From assembly GCA_016124945.1 (NCBI GenBank), contig WGMT01000005.1:62001-126000 (forward strand): a stretch of 64,000 bases of DNA, read 5' to 3'. The stretch's first letter is position 1, and each line of letters begins with the position of its first letter. The notes below the pieces were generated by a model. It searched no databases. It had not been told where the DNA came from and worked only from the letters and a program-made list of their open reading frames with translations. Below, piece by piece: positions 10,401 through 19,757 of this stretch. The position numbers and the translations under genes are program-made. Source of the DNA: a bacterium (GTDB lineage: Bacteria; Chloroflexota; Anaerolineae; Caldilineales; Caldilineaceae).

Positions 10401-10436
10401 TGCCTTCGTGTTTCTTCGTGTGCCTTCGTGGATCAA
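10401..10436. repeat. Solo arm of the CTTCGTGT...GTGGATCAA repeat family
   Basis: tgccttcgtgtttcttcgtgtgccttcgtggatcaa between actE and actF. Confidence 0.75.
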
Positions 10437-10457
10437 ATTCTGCTTTCTGCCTTAGGA

Positions 10458-11663
10458 ATGTCACCAATGATGACTGAACCAACCAACCTCCTAAACCGCA
10501 TCCAACGCACCGCCGCCATCGTTGCCACAGTGGGCATTCTCCTCTGCGCGCTGGGGTGGTGGCTGGACGGGGCGCAATTTTTCCATTCGTATTGGATGGC
10601 GCTGCTCTTCTGGCTTGGGATCAGTTTGGGTTGCTTGATCTGGCTGCTCGTCCACTTTCTGGCGGGTGGACGCTGGAGCCTCTCGATCCGGCGGCTGCTA
10701 GAAGCGGGGACGCTGCTGATCGCGCCAATGGCCGTGCTCTTCATCCCGATTTACTTTGGCATGGAGCTGCTTTTCCCCTGGTCCATTGACGCCCTCGTTG
10801 CCGAGGACGCCATCTTACAGCACAAAGCGCCCTACCTGAACGATCTCTTTTTCTGGGGACGCACCGTGCTCTACTTCGTCTTGTGGGGCGGGCTGGTGGC
10901 AGCGATACGCCGCTACTCCATTCGCCAGGACAACGCCGCGCTCGCCGATCAACCGACCATTTCGCGGCGGCTGCGCGTGCTCAGTGGCCCCGGCTTTCTG
11001 CTCTACGGGATCACCATCACCTTCGCGTCGGTGGACTGGCTGATGTCGATGGAGCCACATTGGTATTCCACCATCTTCGGCGTGCTCCTGGCCAGCTCAC
11101 AGGCAACGACGGCGATCTCCTTTGCCATCATTGCCCTGGCGTTGCTGGCCCGCCACCGTCCTTACGTGGACGTGCTCACCAGTACGCACCTGTCGCACCT
11201 GGGCAACCTGCTGCTCACCAGTGTGATCCTGGCCAGCTACATGGCCTTCATCCAATATCTGATCATCTGGTCGGGCAACCTGCCCGAAGAAGTGGTCTGG
11301 TACATCGCTCGGCTGGAAGGGGGCTGGCGCTGGGTGATCTATGCACTGCTGTTTTTTCACTTTGCCATCCCCTTCGCCGTGCTGCTCACCCGCCGCGTGA
11401 AACAGGAGATTCGACGGCTGGCCTGGGTGGCGGCGCTGGTGTTGACGGCCAACCTGGTCCATCTCTTCTGGCTAATTGCGCCGACGCTGCACCCCGCCGA
11501 CTTTACCGTGCACTGGCTGGACTTTGTGGCCCCGCTGGGCGTGGGCGGGCTGTGGATCGCCGGGTTTGTGTGGTTTGTAAAACGTGCGCCGCTGCTGCCA
11601 CGCAACGATCGCGTTCTAATCGAGGAGGCTCATCCGCATGGCCGGCACGAAGCAACCGCCTAA
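10458..11663 (+). CDS. actF: Alternative complex III ActF, NrfD-like membrane subunit
   Basis: Multi-TM protein following ActE; start chosen after the repeat arm. Confidence 0.85.
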   Translation: MSPMMTEPTNLLNRIQRTAAIVATVGILLCALGWWLDGAQFFHSYWMALLFWLGISLGCLIWLLVHFLAGGRWSLSIRRLLEAGTLLIAPMAVLFIPIYFGMELLFPWSIDALVAEDAILQHKAPYLNDLFFWGRTVLYFVLWGGLVAAIRRYSIRQDNAALADQPTISRRLRVLSGPGFLLYGITITFASVDWLMSMEPHWYSTIFGVLLASSQATTAISFAIIALALLARHRPYVDVLTSTHLSHLGNLLLTSVILASYMAFIQYLIIWSGNLPEEVVWYIARLEGGWRWVIYALLFFHFAIPFAVLLTRRVKQEIRRLAWVAALVLTANLVHLFWLIAPTLHPADFTVHWLDFVAPLGVGGLWIAGFVWFVKRAPLLPRNDRVLIEEAHPHGRHEATA

Positions 11664-12339
11664 CGGTCCGCCTAACGGTCCGCCTAACGGTCCGCACCAA
11701 CCGAATAACGATGACCGGCCAGGTTGCCTGTCCATTGCGGCATGGCTGGGTGGATTGGCCGCACTGGTGGGGATCAACCGCGCCGTCTCCACCCGTGAAT
11801 CGGATCGTCAAGGATCGGATGGGCATGGCATTGATCGTCATGGTGCACACCAGGGTGACGCCTCGCCTGATGACATGGTTCAGGGCGATCAGGCCACTAC
11901 CCATCTCCCGGCCGAATCCATCGCCGAAGGACACGAAGTGCGTGATGTACGCCTGCGCACCTTTTTAATGGTGGCAGGGGGATTGGCCATTGCCGGGATT
12001 GTCATTCAAGTAGGGCTATGGCTGCTGCTCCAGGTCTGGGCAGACCGCGATCTAACCTTCGTGCCACAAGTGCCCCCTGCGATTGTGGCAGAATCAGACG
12101 TTCCCGGCCCAGATCTCGTCCCTGTGCCGCGGCTGGAATACCAACGCTACCTTGCCGAGGAGATCGAGTTGCTCCATTCCTACGGCCAAAGCGAAGGACA
12201 GACTGACACCGCCCGCATCCCCATTGAGCGCGCCATGCAGATCGTAGCCGAGCAAGGACTCCCCGCGCGCGACGGCGACGTCCCCGACTTTGGGCTGGAT
12301 AACGCGTATCAGTTGGATAGTGAGGGAGGGGTGGAGTGA
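11638..12339 (+). CDS. Hypothetical single-TM protein associated with the ACIII/cox cluster
   Basis: GAGGAGG Shine-Dalgarno 5' of ATG; TM segment FLMVAGGLAIAGIVIQVGLWLLL; C-terminal IPIERAMQIVAEQGLPARDG. Confidence 0.7.
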   Translation: MAGTKQPPNGPPNGPPNGPHQPNNDDRPGCLSIAAWLGGLAALVGINRAVSTRESDRQGSDGHGIDRHGAHQGDASPDDMVQGDQATTHLPAESIAEGHEVRDVRLRTFLMVAGGLAIAGIVIQVGLWLLLQVWADRDLTFVPQVPPAIVAESDVPGPDLVPVPRLEYQRYLAEEIELLHSYGQSEGQTDTARIPIERAMQIVAEQGLPARDGDVPDFGLDNAYQLDSEGGVE

Positions 12340-13346
12340 GGCGGGTTGCGAATTGCGTGGATCGAGTTTGCTGTGCTTTCTCTTGGAAGGATCGGGGGAG
12401 CGTAGTGCGTAGTGCGTGGTGCGTAAACGGACTACGCACTACGCACTATCTCAACCCCATTTCACCCAAGAGAAGAAGGGACATTCTCAACCGACGCAAT
12501 TCGCAATTCGCAATCCGCCCCATTCTTCATTCATTACTCATCACACTAGCATTCACACTCCTTGCCGCGCTTCCTTCCTCCGCCCACGACGGTGAGCCGC
12601 ATTCGTCCAACGACATTTTGCCGTTGATTGGGTTTGATCAGCGACTGCAAGCGACGGTGCCGGGGCAGACACCCTTTGTGGATGAGGATGGGCGAACGGT
12701 ACGCTTTGGGGATCTGCTGGGCGAGCGCCCCGTGATCCTGGTGATGGGCTATTTCGAGTGCCCCAACCTCTGCTCGTTGACCCGTATGGGCCTGGTCGAT
12801 GCGGTGCGGGAGATCCGCTTCGACGCCGGTGAAGACTTCGACGTGGTGCACGTCAGCATCGATCCGGCGGAGACACCGTCCACGGCGCGGCGCGTGAAAG
12901 ACGAGACGCTGGCCGCGTATGGGCGTCCTGAGACGGCGGACGGCTGGCGCTTCCTCACCGGCGCCCACGAGGAGATCGACGCCATCGCCGACACCGTGGG
13001 CTTCCGCTACGCCTGGGACGAAGGCCAGCAGCAGTTCGCCCACGCCAGCGGGCTCGTCCTCTTGACGCCGGAAGGACGGGTGGCGCGCTACTTCTTTGGG
13101 CTGGAATTTGAGCCGCGCGATCTGCGGCTGGGGCTGGTGGAAGCGGCCAAAGAGCGTATTGGATCGCCGGTGGATCAACTGCTGCTGCTCTGTTACCACT
13201 ACAACCCCGTCACCGGCAAGTACACGGCGGACATTATGATGATCCTGCGCGTCGCCGGTCTGGTCACCGTACTGGGTATGGCGGGTGCAATCACCTGGAT
13301 GTTGAGAAGAGAAAAGAATCATGTGGCAATTCCCCCTCTTTCCTGA
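12336..13346 (+). CDS. SCO1/SenC-type copper chaperone / thioredoxin-like protein; N-terminal start uncertain
   Basis: GERPVILVMGYFECPNLCSLTRMGLVDAVREI..DFDVVHVSIDPAETP SCO signature; GTG overlaps previous stop (GTGA), repeat-derived leader precedes signal peptide. Confidence 0.8.
   Translation: MRRVANCVDRVCCAFSWKDRGSVVRSAWCVNGLRTTHYLNPISPKRRRDILNRRNSQFAIRPILHSLLITLAFTLLAALPSSAHDGEPHSSNDILPLIGFDQRLQATVPGQTPFVDEDGRTVRFGDLLGERPVILVMGYFECPNLCSLTRMGLVDAVREIRFDAGEDFDVVHVSIDPAETPSTARRVKDETLAAYGRPETADGWRFLTGAHEEIDAIADTVGFRYAWDEGQQQFAHASGLVLLTPEGRVARYFFGLEFEPRDLRLGLVEAAKERIGSPVDQLLLLCYHYNPVTGKYTADIMMILRVAGLVTVLGMAGAITWMLRREKNHVAIPPLS
12340..12515. repeat. Nested hairpin element: outer GCGAATTGCG/CGCAATTCGCAATTCGCAATCC arms, inner GTAGTGCGTAGTGCGTGGTGCG/CTACGCACTACGCACTA arms
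   Basis: Direct reading of inverted arms between the hypothetical gene and the SCO signal peptide. Confidence 0.75.
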
Positions 13347-14301
13347 ACAGGCTTCAACCATCGCCGGGCGCGTGGACACCCTCTTCTGGGTGCTCATCGG
13401 CCTGGCCGGCACGATCTCGGTTGTGATTGCAGCGCTGATTGTGATCTTCGCCGTGCGTTATCGGCGCGGATCACCCGCCGACCGTGGCGGAGCGATCCAC
13501 GGCAGTTTGAAGCTGGAGATCGCCTGGGCCGTGATCCCGTTTTTCGTGTCCATGGGCGTCTTCGGTTGGGGGGCGCAGGTCTACTTCGATCTCTACAACG
13601 TCCCACCGAATGGGCTCGATGTCTATGGCGTGGGCAAGCAGTGGATGTGGAAGTTCCAGCACCCCACGGGGCAGAGCGAGATCAACATGCTGCACGTGCC
13701 GGTGAACCGCCCTGTGCGCATGACACTGATTTCGCAGGACGTGATTCACAGTTTCTACGTCCCCGCCTTTCGGGTGAAGCGCGATGTGCTGCCCGGTCGC
13801 TATACCACAGCCTGGTTCGAGGCGACGCAGCCGGGCGTCTACCACCTATTCTGCACCGAATTCTGCGGCACCGAACATTCCGACATGATCGGTTCCGTGG
13901 TGGTGCTCTCGGAGCGCGACTACCAGGCCTGGCTCGAAGGACGTCCTCTCGACGACGACGCCGAAGTCATCCCCGAAGCGCAAGGACGCTCCGGTGAAAT
14001 GCCGCAGACAATGGCGTCGGCCGGGGAGCAACTCTTCCAAAGTCTGGGCTGCCCCACCTGTCACCAGATGGAGGGCGTCGGCGTCGGCCCGTCGCTGGTG
14101 GGCGTCTACGGCAGCAAAGTGCAACTGGCCAACGGCGAGACCGTCACCGCTGACATCGGCTACATCCGCACCTCCATCATCGACCCGCACGCCCAGATCG
14201 TGGCCGGCTACCAACCTATCATGCCGACGTATGCGGGGCAGGTAGATGAGGAGGAGTTGTTGTTGCTGGTGGAGTATGTTCAATCGCTAGGAGAAGAATA
14301 G
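13321..14301 (+). CDS. coxB: Cytochrome c oxidase subunit II with C-terminal cytochrome c domain (caa3 type)
   Basis: CuA motif FCTEFCGTEHSDM, C-terminal CPTCH heme site. Confidence 0.92.
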   Translation: MWQFPLFPEQASTIAGRVDTLFWVLIGLAGTISVVIAALIVIFAVRYRRGSPADRGGAIHGSLKLEIAWAVIPFFVSMGVFGWGAQVYFDLYNVPPNGLDVYGVGKQWMWKFQHPTGQSEINMLHVPVNRPVRMTLISQDVIHSFYVPAFRVKRDVLPGRYTTAWFEATQPGVYHLFCTEFCGTEHSDMIGSVVVLSERDYQAWLEGRPLDDDAEVIPEAQGRSGEMPQTMASAGEQLFQSLGCPTCHQMEGVGVGPSLVGVYGSKVQLANGETVTADIGYIRTSIIDPHAQIVAGYQPIMPTYAGQVDEEELLLLVEYVQSLGEE

Positions 14302-14501
14302 TGCGTAGTGCGTAGTCCGTCGACGATCTCGCCTCTGGACTACGCACTACGAACTCATTGTCATTAAGTTAAGGAATCCCGTTGTCATCAAACTGTGGAG
14401 TGAGCATCCTCAGATGCGGCTCTACCAGTGTGCACCCGCATCTGAGGATGCTCACTCCTCGCTTAACTTAATGACATTGACTACGAACTACGCACTACGC
14501 G
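14299..14501. repeat. Hairpin-within-hairpin element (GTAGTGC arms; inner GTCATTAAGTTAAG/CTTAACTTAATGAC; core GAGTGAGCATCCTCAGATGCGG/CCGCATCTGAGGATGCTCACTC)
   Basis: Three nested inverted repeats read directly; first TAG is the coxB stop. Confidence 0.85.
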
Positions 14502-14541
14502 TCACATACCAGGTCGCATTATTCAAAAAGGATCCTCAACC

Positions 14542-16227
14542 ATGTCCGCAACCGCACCAATTCTCGAACGCCGCCGGGCGCGCAATTATTTGAATGCCAG
14601 CTATACGATCAAGTCGTGGCTGACGACGACCGATCACAAACGGATTGGGATCATGTATTTGATCTCGATTACGGCGCTCTTTTTCATTGGCGGGGCGGCG
14701 GCGACGGTGATCCGGCTGGAACTGCTGACGCCGCAAGGTGATGTGGTGGGCGCGGACGGCTACAACCAGCTTTTCACCATGCACGGCGTGATCATGGTCT
14801 GGTTCTTCCTGGTACCGTCGATCCCCACGACGTTGGGTAACTTTTTGGTGCCGATTATGGTCGGCGCCGAGGACATGGCCTTTCCACGCCTCAATCTAGC
14901 AAGCTGGTACGTGCTGCTCTTTGGCGTTGTCTTCGCTCTGGCTGCCCTGATCGCGGGCGGTGTCGACACCGGCTGGACCTTTTACACGCCCTACAGCACA
15001 CAGTACAGCCAGGGCTACGTGGTGGCGATGGCGATAGGCATCTTCATCACCGGCTTCTCGTCGATCTTCACGGCGATCAACATCATCGTCACCGTGCACA
15101 AGTTGCGCGCGCCGGGGATGACGTGGTTCCGCATGCCGTTGTTCGTCTGGTCGCAGTACGCCACCAGCCTCGTCATCATCCTGGCGACGCCGGTGCTGGC
15201 GGTGACGTTGTTGCTGCTGGTGGTGGAACGCGCCTTCGGCATCGGCATCTTCGACCCGAACCTGGGCGGCGATCCGCTGCTCTTCCAGCATCTTTTCTGG
15301 TTCTACTCGCACCCAGCGGTCTACATTATGATTTTGCCGGCGCAGGGCGTGATCAGCGAGCTGATCACCTGCTTCTCGCGCAAACCGCCCTTTGGCTACG
15401 TCTTCATCGCCGGGTCCAGCATCGCCATCGCCCTCTTCGGCTTCCTGGTATGGGGACATCACATGTTTGTGAGTGGGCAGTCGGTCTACGGCAGCCTGAT
15501 CTTCTCGTTCCTCAGCTTTGCAGTGGCGGTGCCGTCGGCGATTAAAGTATTCAACTGGACGGCGACGATGTACAAAGGCAACATCCAGTTGAAGACGCCC
15601 ATGTTGTACGCCATGGGCTTTATCGGTCTCTTCACCATCGGCGGGTTGACCGGCCTCTTCGTGGCGACACTGCCTGTGGACGTGCATGTACACGACACTT
15701 ACTTTGTGGTGGCCCACTTCCACTACATTATGGTGGGTGGCGCGGTGATGGGCTACCTGGGCGGCATCCACTTCTGGTGGCCCAAGATGACAGGGCGAGT
15801 CTACCCCGAAGGCTGGGGGATTGCGGCGGCGATCCTGATTTTCGCCGGCTTCAACCTCACCTTCTTTCCACAGTTTATTTTGGGTTACAACGGCATGCCG
15901 CGCCGCTACTGGGAATACGCGCCGGAATATCAGGTGCTCAATGTTATGTCCACGGCGGGGGCGTCGATCCTGGCGATTGGCTACCTGCTGCCATTGGGTT
16001 ATCTGATCTGGTCGCTTTACTGGGGCAAAAAGGCCGAAGACAATCCCTGGGGTGGCAGTGGATTGGAGTGGCAGATCTCGTCACCGCCGCCCACCCACAA
16101 CTTCGCGGAGACGCCGGTGATCACCCGAGAACCGTATCATTATGAACCCGTGACCGGCGGCGTCCGCGGGCAGGCGACGACGACGCTGAGCGATGTCCGC
16201 GCCGAACGGGAGGCCCGCCATGACTGA
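14542..16227 (+). CDS. coxA: Cytochrome c oxidase subunit I
   Basis: [43 protein letters not shown] heme-copper oxidase motifs. Confidence 0.95.
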   Translation: MSATAPILERRRARNYLNASYTIKSWLTTTDHKRIGIMYLISITALFFIGGAAATVIRLELLTPQGDVVGADGYNQLFTMHGVIMVWFFLVPSIPTTLGNFLVPIMVGAEDMAFPRLNLASWYVLLFGVVFALAALIAGGVDTGWTFYTPYSTQYSQGYVVAMAIGIFITGFSSIFTAINIIVTVHKLRAPGMTWFRMPLFVWSQYATSLVIILATPVLAVTLLLLVVERAFGIGIFDPNLGGDPLLFQHLFWFYSHPAVYIMILPAQGVISELITCFSRKPPFGYVFIAGSSIAIALFGFLVWGHHMFVSGQSVYGSLIFSFLSFAVAVPSAIKVFNWTATMYKGNIQLKTPMLYAMGFIGLFTIGGLTGLFVATLPVDVHVHDTYFVVAHFHYIMVGGAVMGYLGGIHFWWPKMTGRVYPEGWGIAAAILIFAGFNLTFFPQFILGYNGMPRRYWEYAPEYQVLNVMSTAGASILAIGYLLPLGYLIWSLYWGKKAEDNPWGGSGLEWQISSPPPTHNFAETPVITREPYHYEPVTGGVRGQATTTLSDVRAEREARHD

Positions 16228-16244
16228 GTTTATGTCGCTTGTTC

Positions 16245-16308
16245 GATGGGTTACGACCGCCGCTCTTGGCGCGGCGAACGCTGTGAACAGATGCGGTCGT
16301 AACCCATC
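16245..16308. repeat. Inverted repeat GATGGGTTACGACCGC...GCGGTCGTAACCCATC
   Basis: 16-bp perfect arms between coxA and coxC. Confidence 0.8.
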
Positions 16309-16340
16309 CTACAGGCATGCGTCGAAGAGGAGATCGGCCC

Positions 16341-16985
16341 ATGACTGACTTGACCAAGCCGGTGGTGCATCACTTCAAGAACTACGAACACCAGCACGAA
16401 TCGACAAAGCTGGGCATGTGGGTCTTTTTGGCCACGGAGTTGCTCTTCTTTGGTGGGCTATTTCTGGGTTACCTCGTTTATCGAGCGTCTTACCCCGAGG
16501 CATTTGTCGAAGCCAGCAATCATCTCATCGTCTGGTTGGGGACGCTCAACACCTTCTTCCTGCTTACCAGCAGTCTGTGCGTGGCGTGGGCCGTCCACGA
16601 CGTGCGCACCCATCGTCCGCGACGGGCGGCGCTGTTGCTGGTGGCTGTGGTGGTGTTGGCGCTGATCTTTTTGGGGATCAAGGGCTACGAATGGTTCCTG
16701 GAGTACGAGGAAGGGCTGATCCCCGGCATCAACTTCACCTACAGCGGACCGCTGGCGCGCGGTGTGGGTCTCTTCTTCGCCCAATACTTTGTCATGACCG
16801 GGCTGCACGCCATCCACATGATCATCGGCATCTTCGTGGTGGCGATCATGGCGTGGCGGTCCTGGCGCGGTCACTTCACCCCAACCGACTTCGATCCCAT
16901 CGAGTTGACGGCGCTGTACTGGCATTTTGTGGACATTGTGTGGATCTTCTTGTTTCCGCTGTTGTATTTGATTGGGAGAACGTAA
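16341..16985 (+). CDS. coxC: Cytochrome c oxidase subunit III
   Basis: KLGMWVFLATELLFFGGLFLGYLVYR; HAIHMIIGI; ALYWHFVDIVWIFLFPLLYL. Confidence 0.93.
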   Translation: MTDLTKPVVHHFKNYEHQHESTKLGMWVFLATELLFFGGLFLGYLVYRASYPEAFVEASNHLIVWLGTLNTFFLLTSSLCVAWAVHDVRTHRPRRAALLLVAVVVLALIFLGIKGYEWFLEYEEGLIPGINFTYSGPLARGVGLFFAQYFVMTGLHAIHMIIGIFVVAIMAWRSWRGHFTPTDFDPIELTALYWHFVDIVWIFLFPLLYLIGRT

Positions 16986-17132
16986 TGCGTAGTTGTCGTA
17001 CATCAGCACATCGTTTCGTTTTTAGCGAGCAAACCATTAGCACATCGTATCGTTCTGTTCACATGCTGTTCCATCTTCCAGGCAGAACGGCGCTTTGTGA
17101 AACGATGTGCTGATAGGCGACAACTACGCACT
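16982..17132. repeat. Nested hairpin: GTAATGCGTAGTTGTCG / CGACAACTACGCACTA outer arms, CAGCACATCGTTTCG / GAAACGATGTGCTG inner arms
   Basis: Read directly; begins at the coxC TAA. Confidence 0.8.
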
Positions 17133-17179
17133 ATACTCTCCCGAACCGCACCCCCAATGACAAATCAAGAGTCTAACCT

Positions 17180-17467
17180 ATGCACATCACCTCTCTCCGA
17201 ACCTACATCATCGTTTATATTGCCCTTCTTGTTCTGCTGGGGCTAACCGTGGGCGCGGCCTACATCGATTTCGGCGGATGGGGCGTCCTTGTGGCGCTGA
17301 CGATTGCCACCGTCAAGGCCGTACTGGTGCTGCTCTACTTCATGCACCTGCGCCATAGCGATCAGATTTTCTGGATCGTGGTGCTCACCGCCTTCTTCAT
17401 GTTGATGACGCTGCTGGTGATCGTGTTTAGTGATTATCTTTCGCGGGGGTGGATTGGAGGGATATAG
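17180..17467 (+). CDS. coxD: Cytochrome c oxidase subunit IV family (small membrane subunit)
   Basis: ~95 aa, three TM segments, ATVKAVLVLLYFMHLRHSDQIFWIVVLTAFFML typical. Confidence 0.85.
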   Translation: MHITSLRTYIIVYIALLVLLGLTVGAAYIDFGGWGVLVALTIATVKAVLVLLYFMHLRHSDQIFWIVVLTAFFMLMTLLVIVFSDYLSRGWIGGI

Positions 17468-17517
17468 GAGTCATGTTATGCTTCGCCAAAATCCATTCAC
17501 CCACGCGGAGCGTAGAC

Positions 17518-18414
17518 ATGACATCTCAACTTCCCCCCACCGAACAAGCCAATCCCCTCAGCGCAGCAATGGACAGCCTTTCGCCGCTGGACTTTGCGCG
17601 CTTGATGAACCGCATCGACGCCGCCGTGCCGCTGGCAGTGGCCGAGATGCTGCCACAAATTGCCGATGGCATCCAGGCGATTGCGGATCAGGTTGGCGCG
17701 GGCGGGCGTCTTTTTTACCAGGGAGCAGGGACCAGCGGACGGCTGGGCGTGCTCGACGCCACCGAGCTGGTGCCCACCTTCAGCTTTCCCAGCGAACGGG
17801 CGGTTGCCCTGATCGCCGGCGGCCCCGGCGCGGTGACCGGCTCTGTCGAGCGCGCTGAAGACTCCGCCGAGCAAGGACGCGCCGACCTTGTCGCCCATGA
17901 CTTCAACGCCGGCGACGTCCTCATCGGCATCGCTGCCAGCGGACGCACCCCCTACGTCATCGGCGGGCTGGAATACGCCAACGAACTGGGTGCGCCCACC
18001 ATCGCCGTCGTCTGCAACCCCGATTCTGCCGTGGCAGCGACGGCGCAGATCCCCATCGAAGTCGTCACCGGGGCGGAGATCCTCACCGGCTCTACGCGCC
18101 TCAAAGCGGGGACGGCGCAGAAGATGGTGCTCAACATGCTGAGCACTGGGGCGATGGTGCGGCTGGGCAAAGTTTACGGCAACCTCATGATCGATGTGCA
18201 GCCTACCAACGTCAAGCTCGAAGATCGGGCGATCCGCATCGTCGACGCCGTCCTGGGGACAGGGCGCGGCGAGGCACAGCGTCTGCTCGAAGCCGGTGGG
18301 GGGAAGGTCAAAACTGCGGTGGTGATGGGGTTGGCAGATGTGGACGCGGCAGAAGCGGAACGGCGATTGGCGGCGAACGCGGGGCGGGTGCGGGATGCGG
18401 TGAAGGCTGCGTGA
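17518..18414 (+). CDS. murQ: N-acetylmuramic acid 6-phosphate etherase
   Basis: GGRLFYQGAGTSGRLGVLDATELVPTF; GSTRLKAGTAQKMVLNMLSTGAMVRLGKVYGNLMIDVQPTN. Confidence 0.93.
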   Translation: MTSQLPPTEQANPLSAAMDSLSPLDFARLMNRIDAAVPLAVAEMLPQIADGIQAIADQVGAGGRLFYQGAGTSGRLGVLDATELVPTFSFPSERAVALIAGGPGAVTGSVERAEDSAEQGRADLVAHDFNAGDVLIGIAASGRTPYVIGGLEYANELGAPTIAVVCNPDSAVAATAQIPIEVVTGAEILTGSTRLKAGTAQKMVLNMLSTGAMVRLGKVYGNLMIDVQPTNVKLEDRAIRIVDAVLGTGRGEAQRLLEAGGGKVKTAVVMGLADVDAAEAERRLAANAGRVRDAVKAA

Positions 18415-18561
18415 GTTGGAGATTGGGGGGATTTCAGAACCCCTCCCCAACCCTCCCCGCAATGGTTAAGTAGGTGGTTTCGTCGAGTTTATGAGGCGGG
18501 GAGGGAGCCGTTGCCGCGTTGAAGAGATGTGCCGCCTTTTGCAATTTGCCTTTTGCTTTCC

Positions 18562-19191
18562 CTACTCCCCATCTCCCCACGCCATCTCGTACCCTTCCAA
18601 CACCGCATACAACACTTCGTCGAGGAACTGGGCGATGGCCTGGCGGATCTGCATGTCGGCGGGATCGAGGGCATCGTCGCGGCGGACGGATTCGAGGAGT
18701 TGGCGGCGGAAGAATTGCACGGTGCGCCCGGTTTCAGAGAGGCTAACGCCGGTGCGCGCTGCTTCGTGCCCATACTGCCGCCCGAGGACACGCCCATCGA
18801 CGAGGATCTCCGTCCGCTGTTCGGGGCGCATGACATAGTTCAGCGCCAGCGCAAACAGACGCCGTCCGCGGTCGCGGTTGGCCTCACGCACAGACTCGTC
18901 CATCTCGGTGCGCCACTCGCCGGGCATCTTGGCGATCTCCTGGCGCACACGGGTGAGGGCATGCTCCACCACCCGATCCATGTTCGTCCCTGCGGCTTGG
19001 TTGGCCCGATCCTGCAAGAAGTTGCGCACATCGGCCAGGCGGAAACGTCGATGGCCGCCCGGTGTGCGAAAGACGGGGATCTGCCCTTGATCGGCCCAGG
19101 CGCGCAGCGTGGTAAAGTGGATGCCCAGCAGATCGCTCGCTTCACGCAGGGTCAACCAGGTGGTTTCGGAGGGGAGAAGTGGATTCGTCAT
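18562..19191 (-). CDS. Helix-turn-helix (MerR/excisionase-like) DNA-binding regulator
   Basis: WLTLREASDLLGIHFTTLRAWADQGQIPVFRTPGGHRRFRLADVRNFL. Confidence 0.8.
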   Translation of the reverse strand: MTNPLLPSETTWLTLREASDLLGIHFTTLRAWADQGQIPVFRTPGGHRRFRLADVRNFLQDRANQAAGTNMDRVVEHALTRVRQEIAKMPGEWRTEMDESVREANRDRGRRLFALALNYVMRPEQRTEILVDGRVLGRQYGHEAARTGVSLSETGRTVQFFRRQLLESVRRDDALDPADMQIRQAIAQFLDEVLYAVLEGYEMAWGDGE

Positions 19192-19210
19192 GGATGATTG
19201 GAAGGAAAAG

Positions 19211-19305
19211 GAATGAATGAAGAATAAAGATTGGGTTGACCAGAGTTGCTCCCAATTGGGAACCAATTGCTCACCCCAATCATCATTCTTCATTCATCTC
19301 TTCAC
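19211..19305. repeat. Inverted repeat element with GGAATGAATGAAGAAT / ATTCTTCATTCAT arms
   Basis: Arms around CCAATTGGGAACCAATTG centre; abuts DUF2237 stop. Confidence 0.75.
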
Positions 19306-19688
19306 ACCGACGCTGCCTTGTCGGCATCAATCGCATAGGCCACGAGATCTTCTAGATCCACAAACTCCAACGCCGTGACGTGGGTGGCGGCGAGGACCAC
19401 AGCCGGGGCCATGCCGGCGTCCAGCGCTTCTTGCCAGCGTTCGGCACACAGGCACCAGCGATCCCCAGCTTTGAGACCAGGAAAGTGATACTCGGGGTGC
19501 GGCGTGCTCAGGTCGTTGCCGTGTGCCTTCGAGAATTCGAGGAATTCGTCTGTCACCTGTGCACACACCACGTGAACACCCCGATCATCTGGCCCGGTGT
19601 GGCAGTAGCCGTCACGGTAGAAGCCGGTCAACGGTTCCAAACTGGCCGGTTGTAGTGGGCCGCCGAGGACGTTCATTGCCTTCGTCAT
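19302..19688 (-). CDS. DUF2237 family protein
   Basis: NVLGGPLQPASLEPLTGFYRDGYCHTGPDDRGVHVVCAQVTDEFLEFSKAHGNDLSTP. Confidence 0.85.
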   Translation of the reverse strand: MTKAMNVLGGPLQPASLEPLTGFYRDGYCHTGPDDRGVHVVCAQVTDEFLEFSKAHGNDLSTPHPEYHFPGLKAGDRWCLCAERWQEALDAGMAPAVVLAATHVTALEFVDLEDLVAYAIDADKAASV

Positions 19689-19757
19689 AGGATCTCCTAT
19701 TTTAACCTACACATTACTCGTTCGTTTATGCCACAATGGAACTGCAACCGCCGCCAT

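Noticed and set aside
10386-10457. N-terminal extension of actF ORF (MVLLLCLRVSSCAFVDQ)
   Set aside because: Translates the CTTCGTGT repeat arm; a normal ATG follows at 10458 directly before the conserved sequence.
14896-15771. 291-aa minus-strand ORF
   Set aside because: Antisense to coxA, low-complexity shadow frame.
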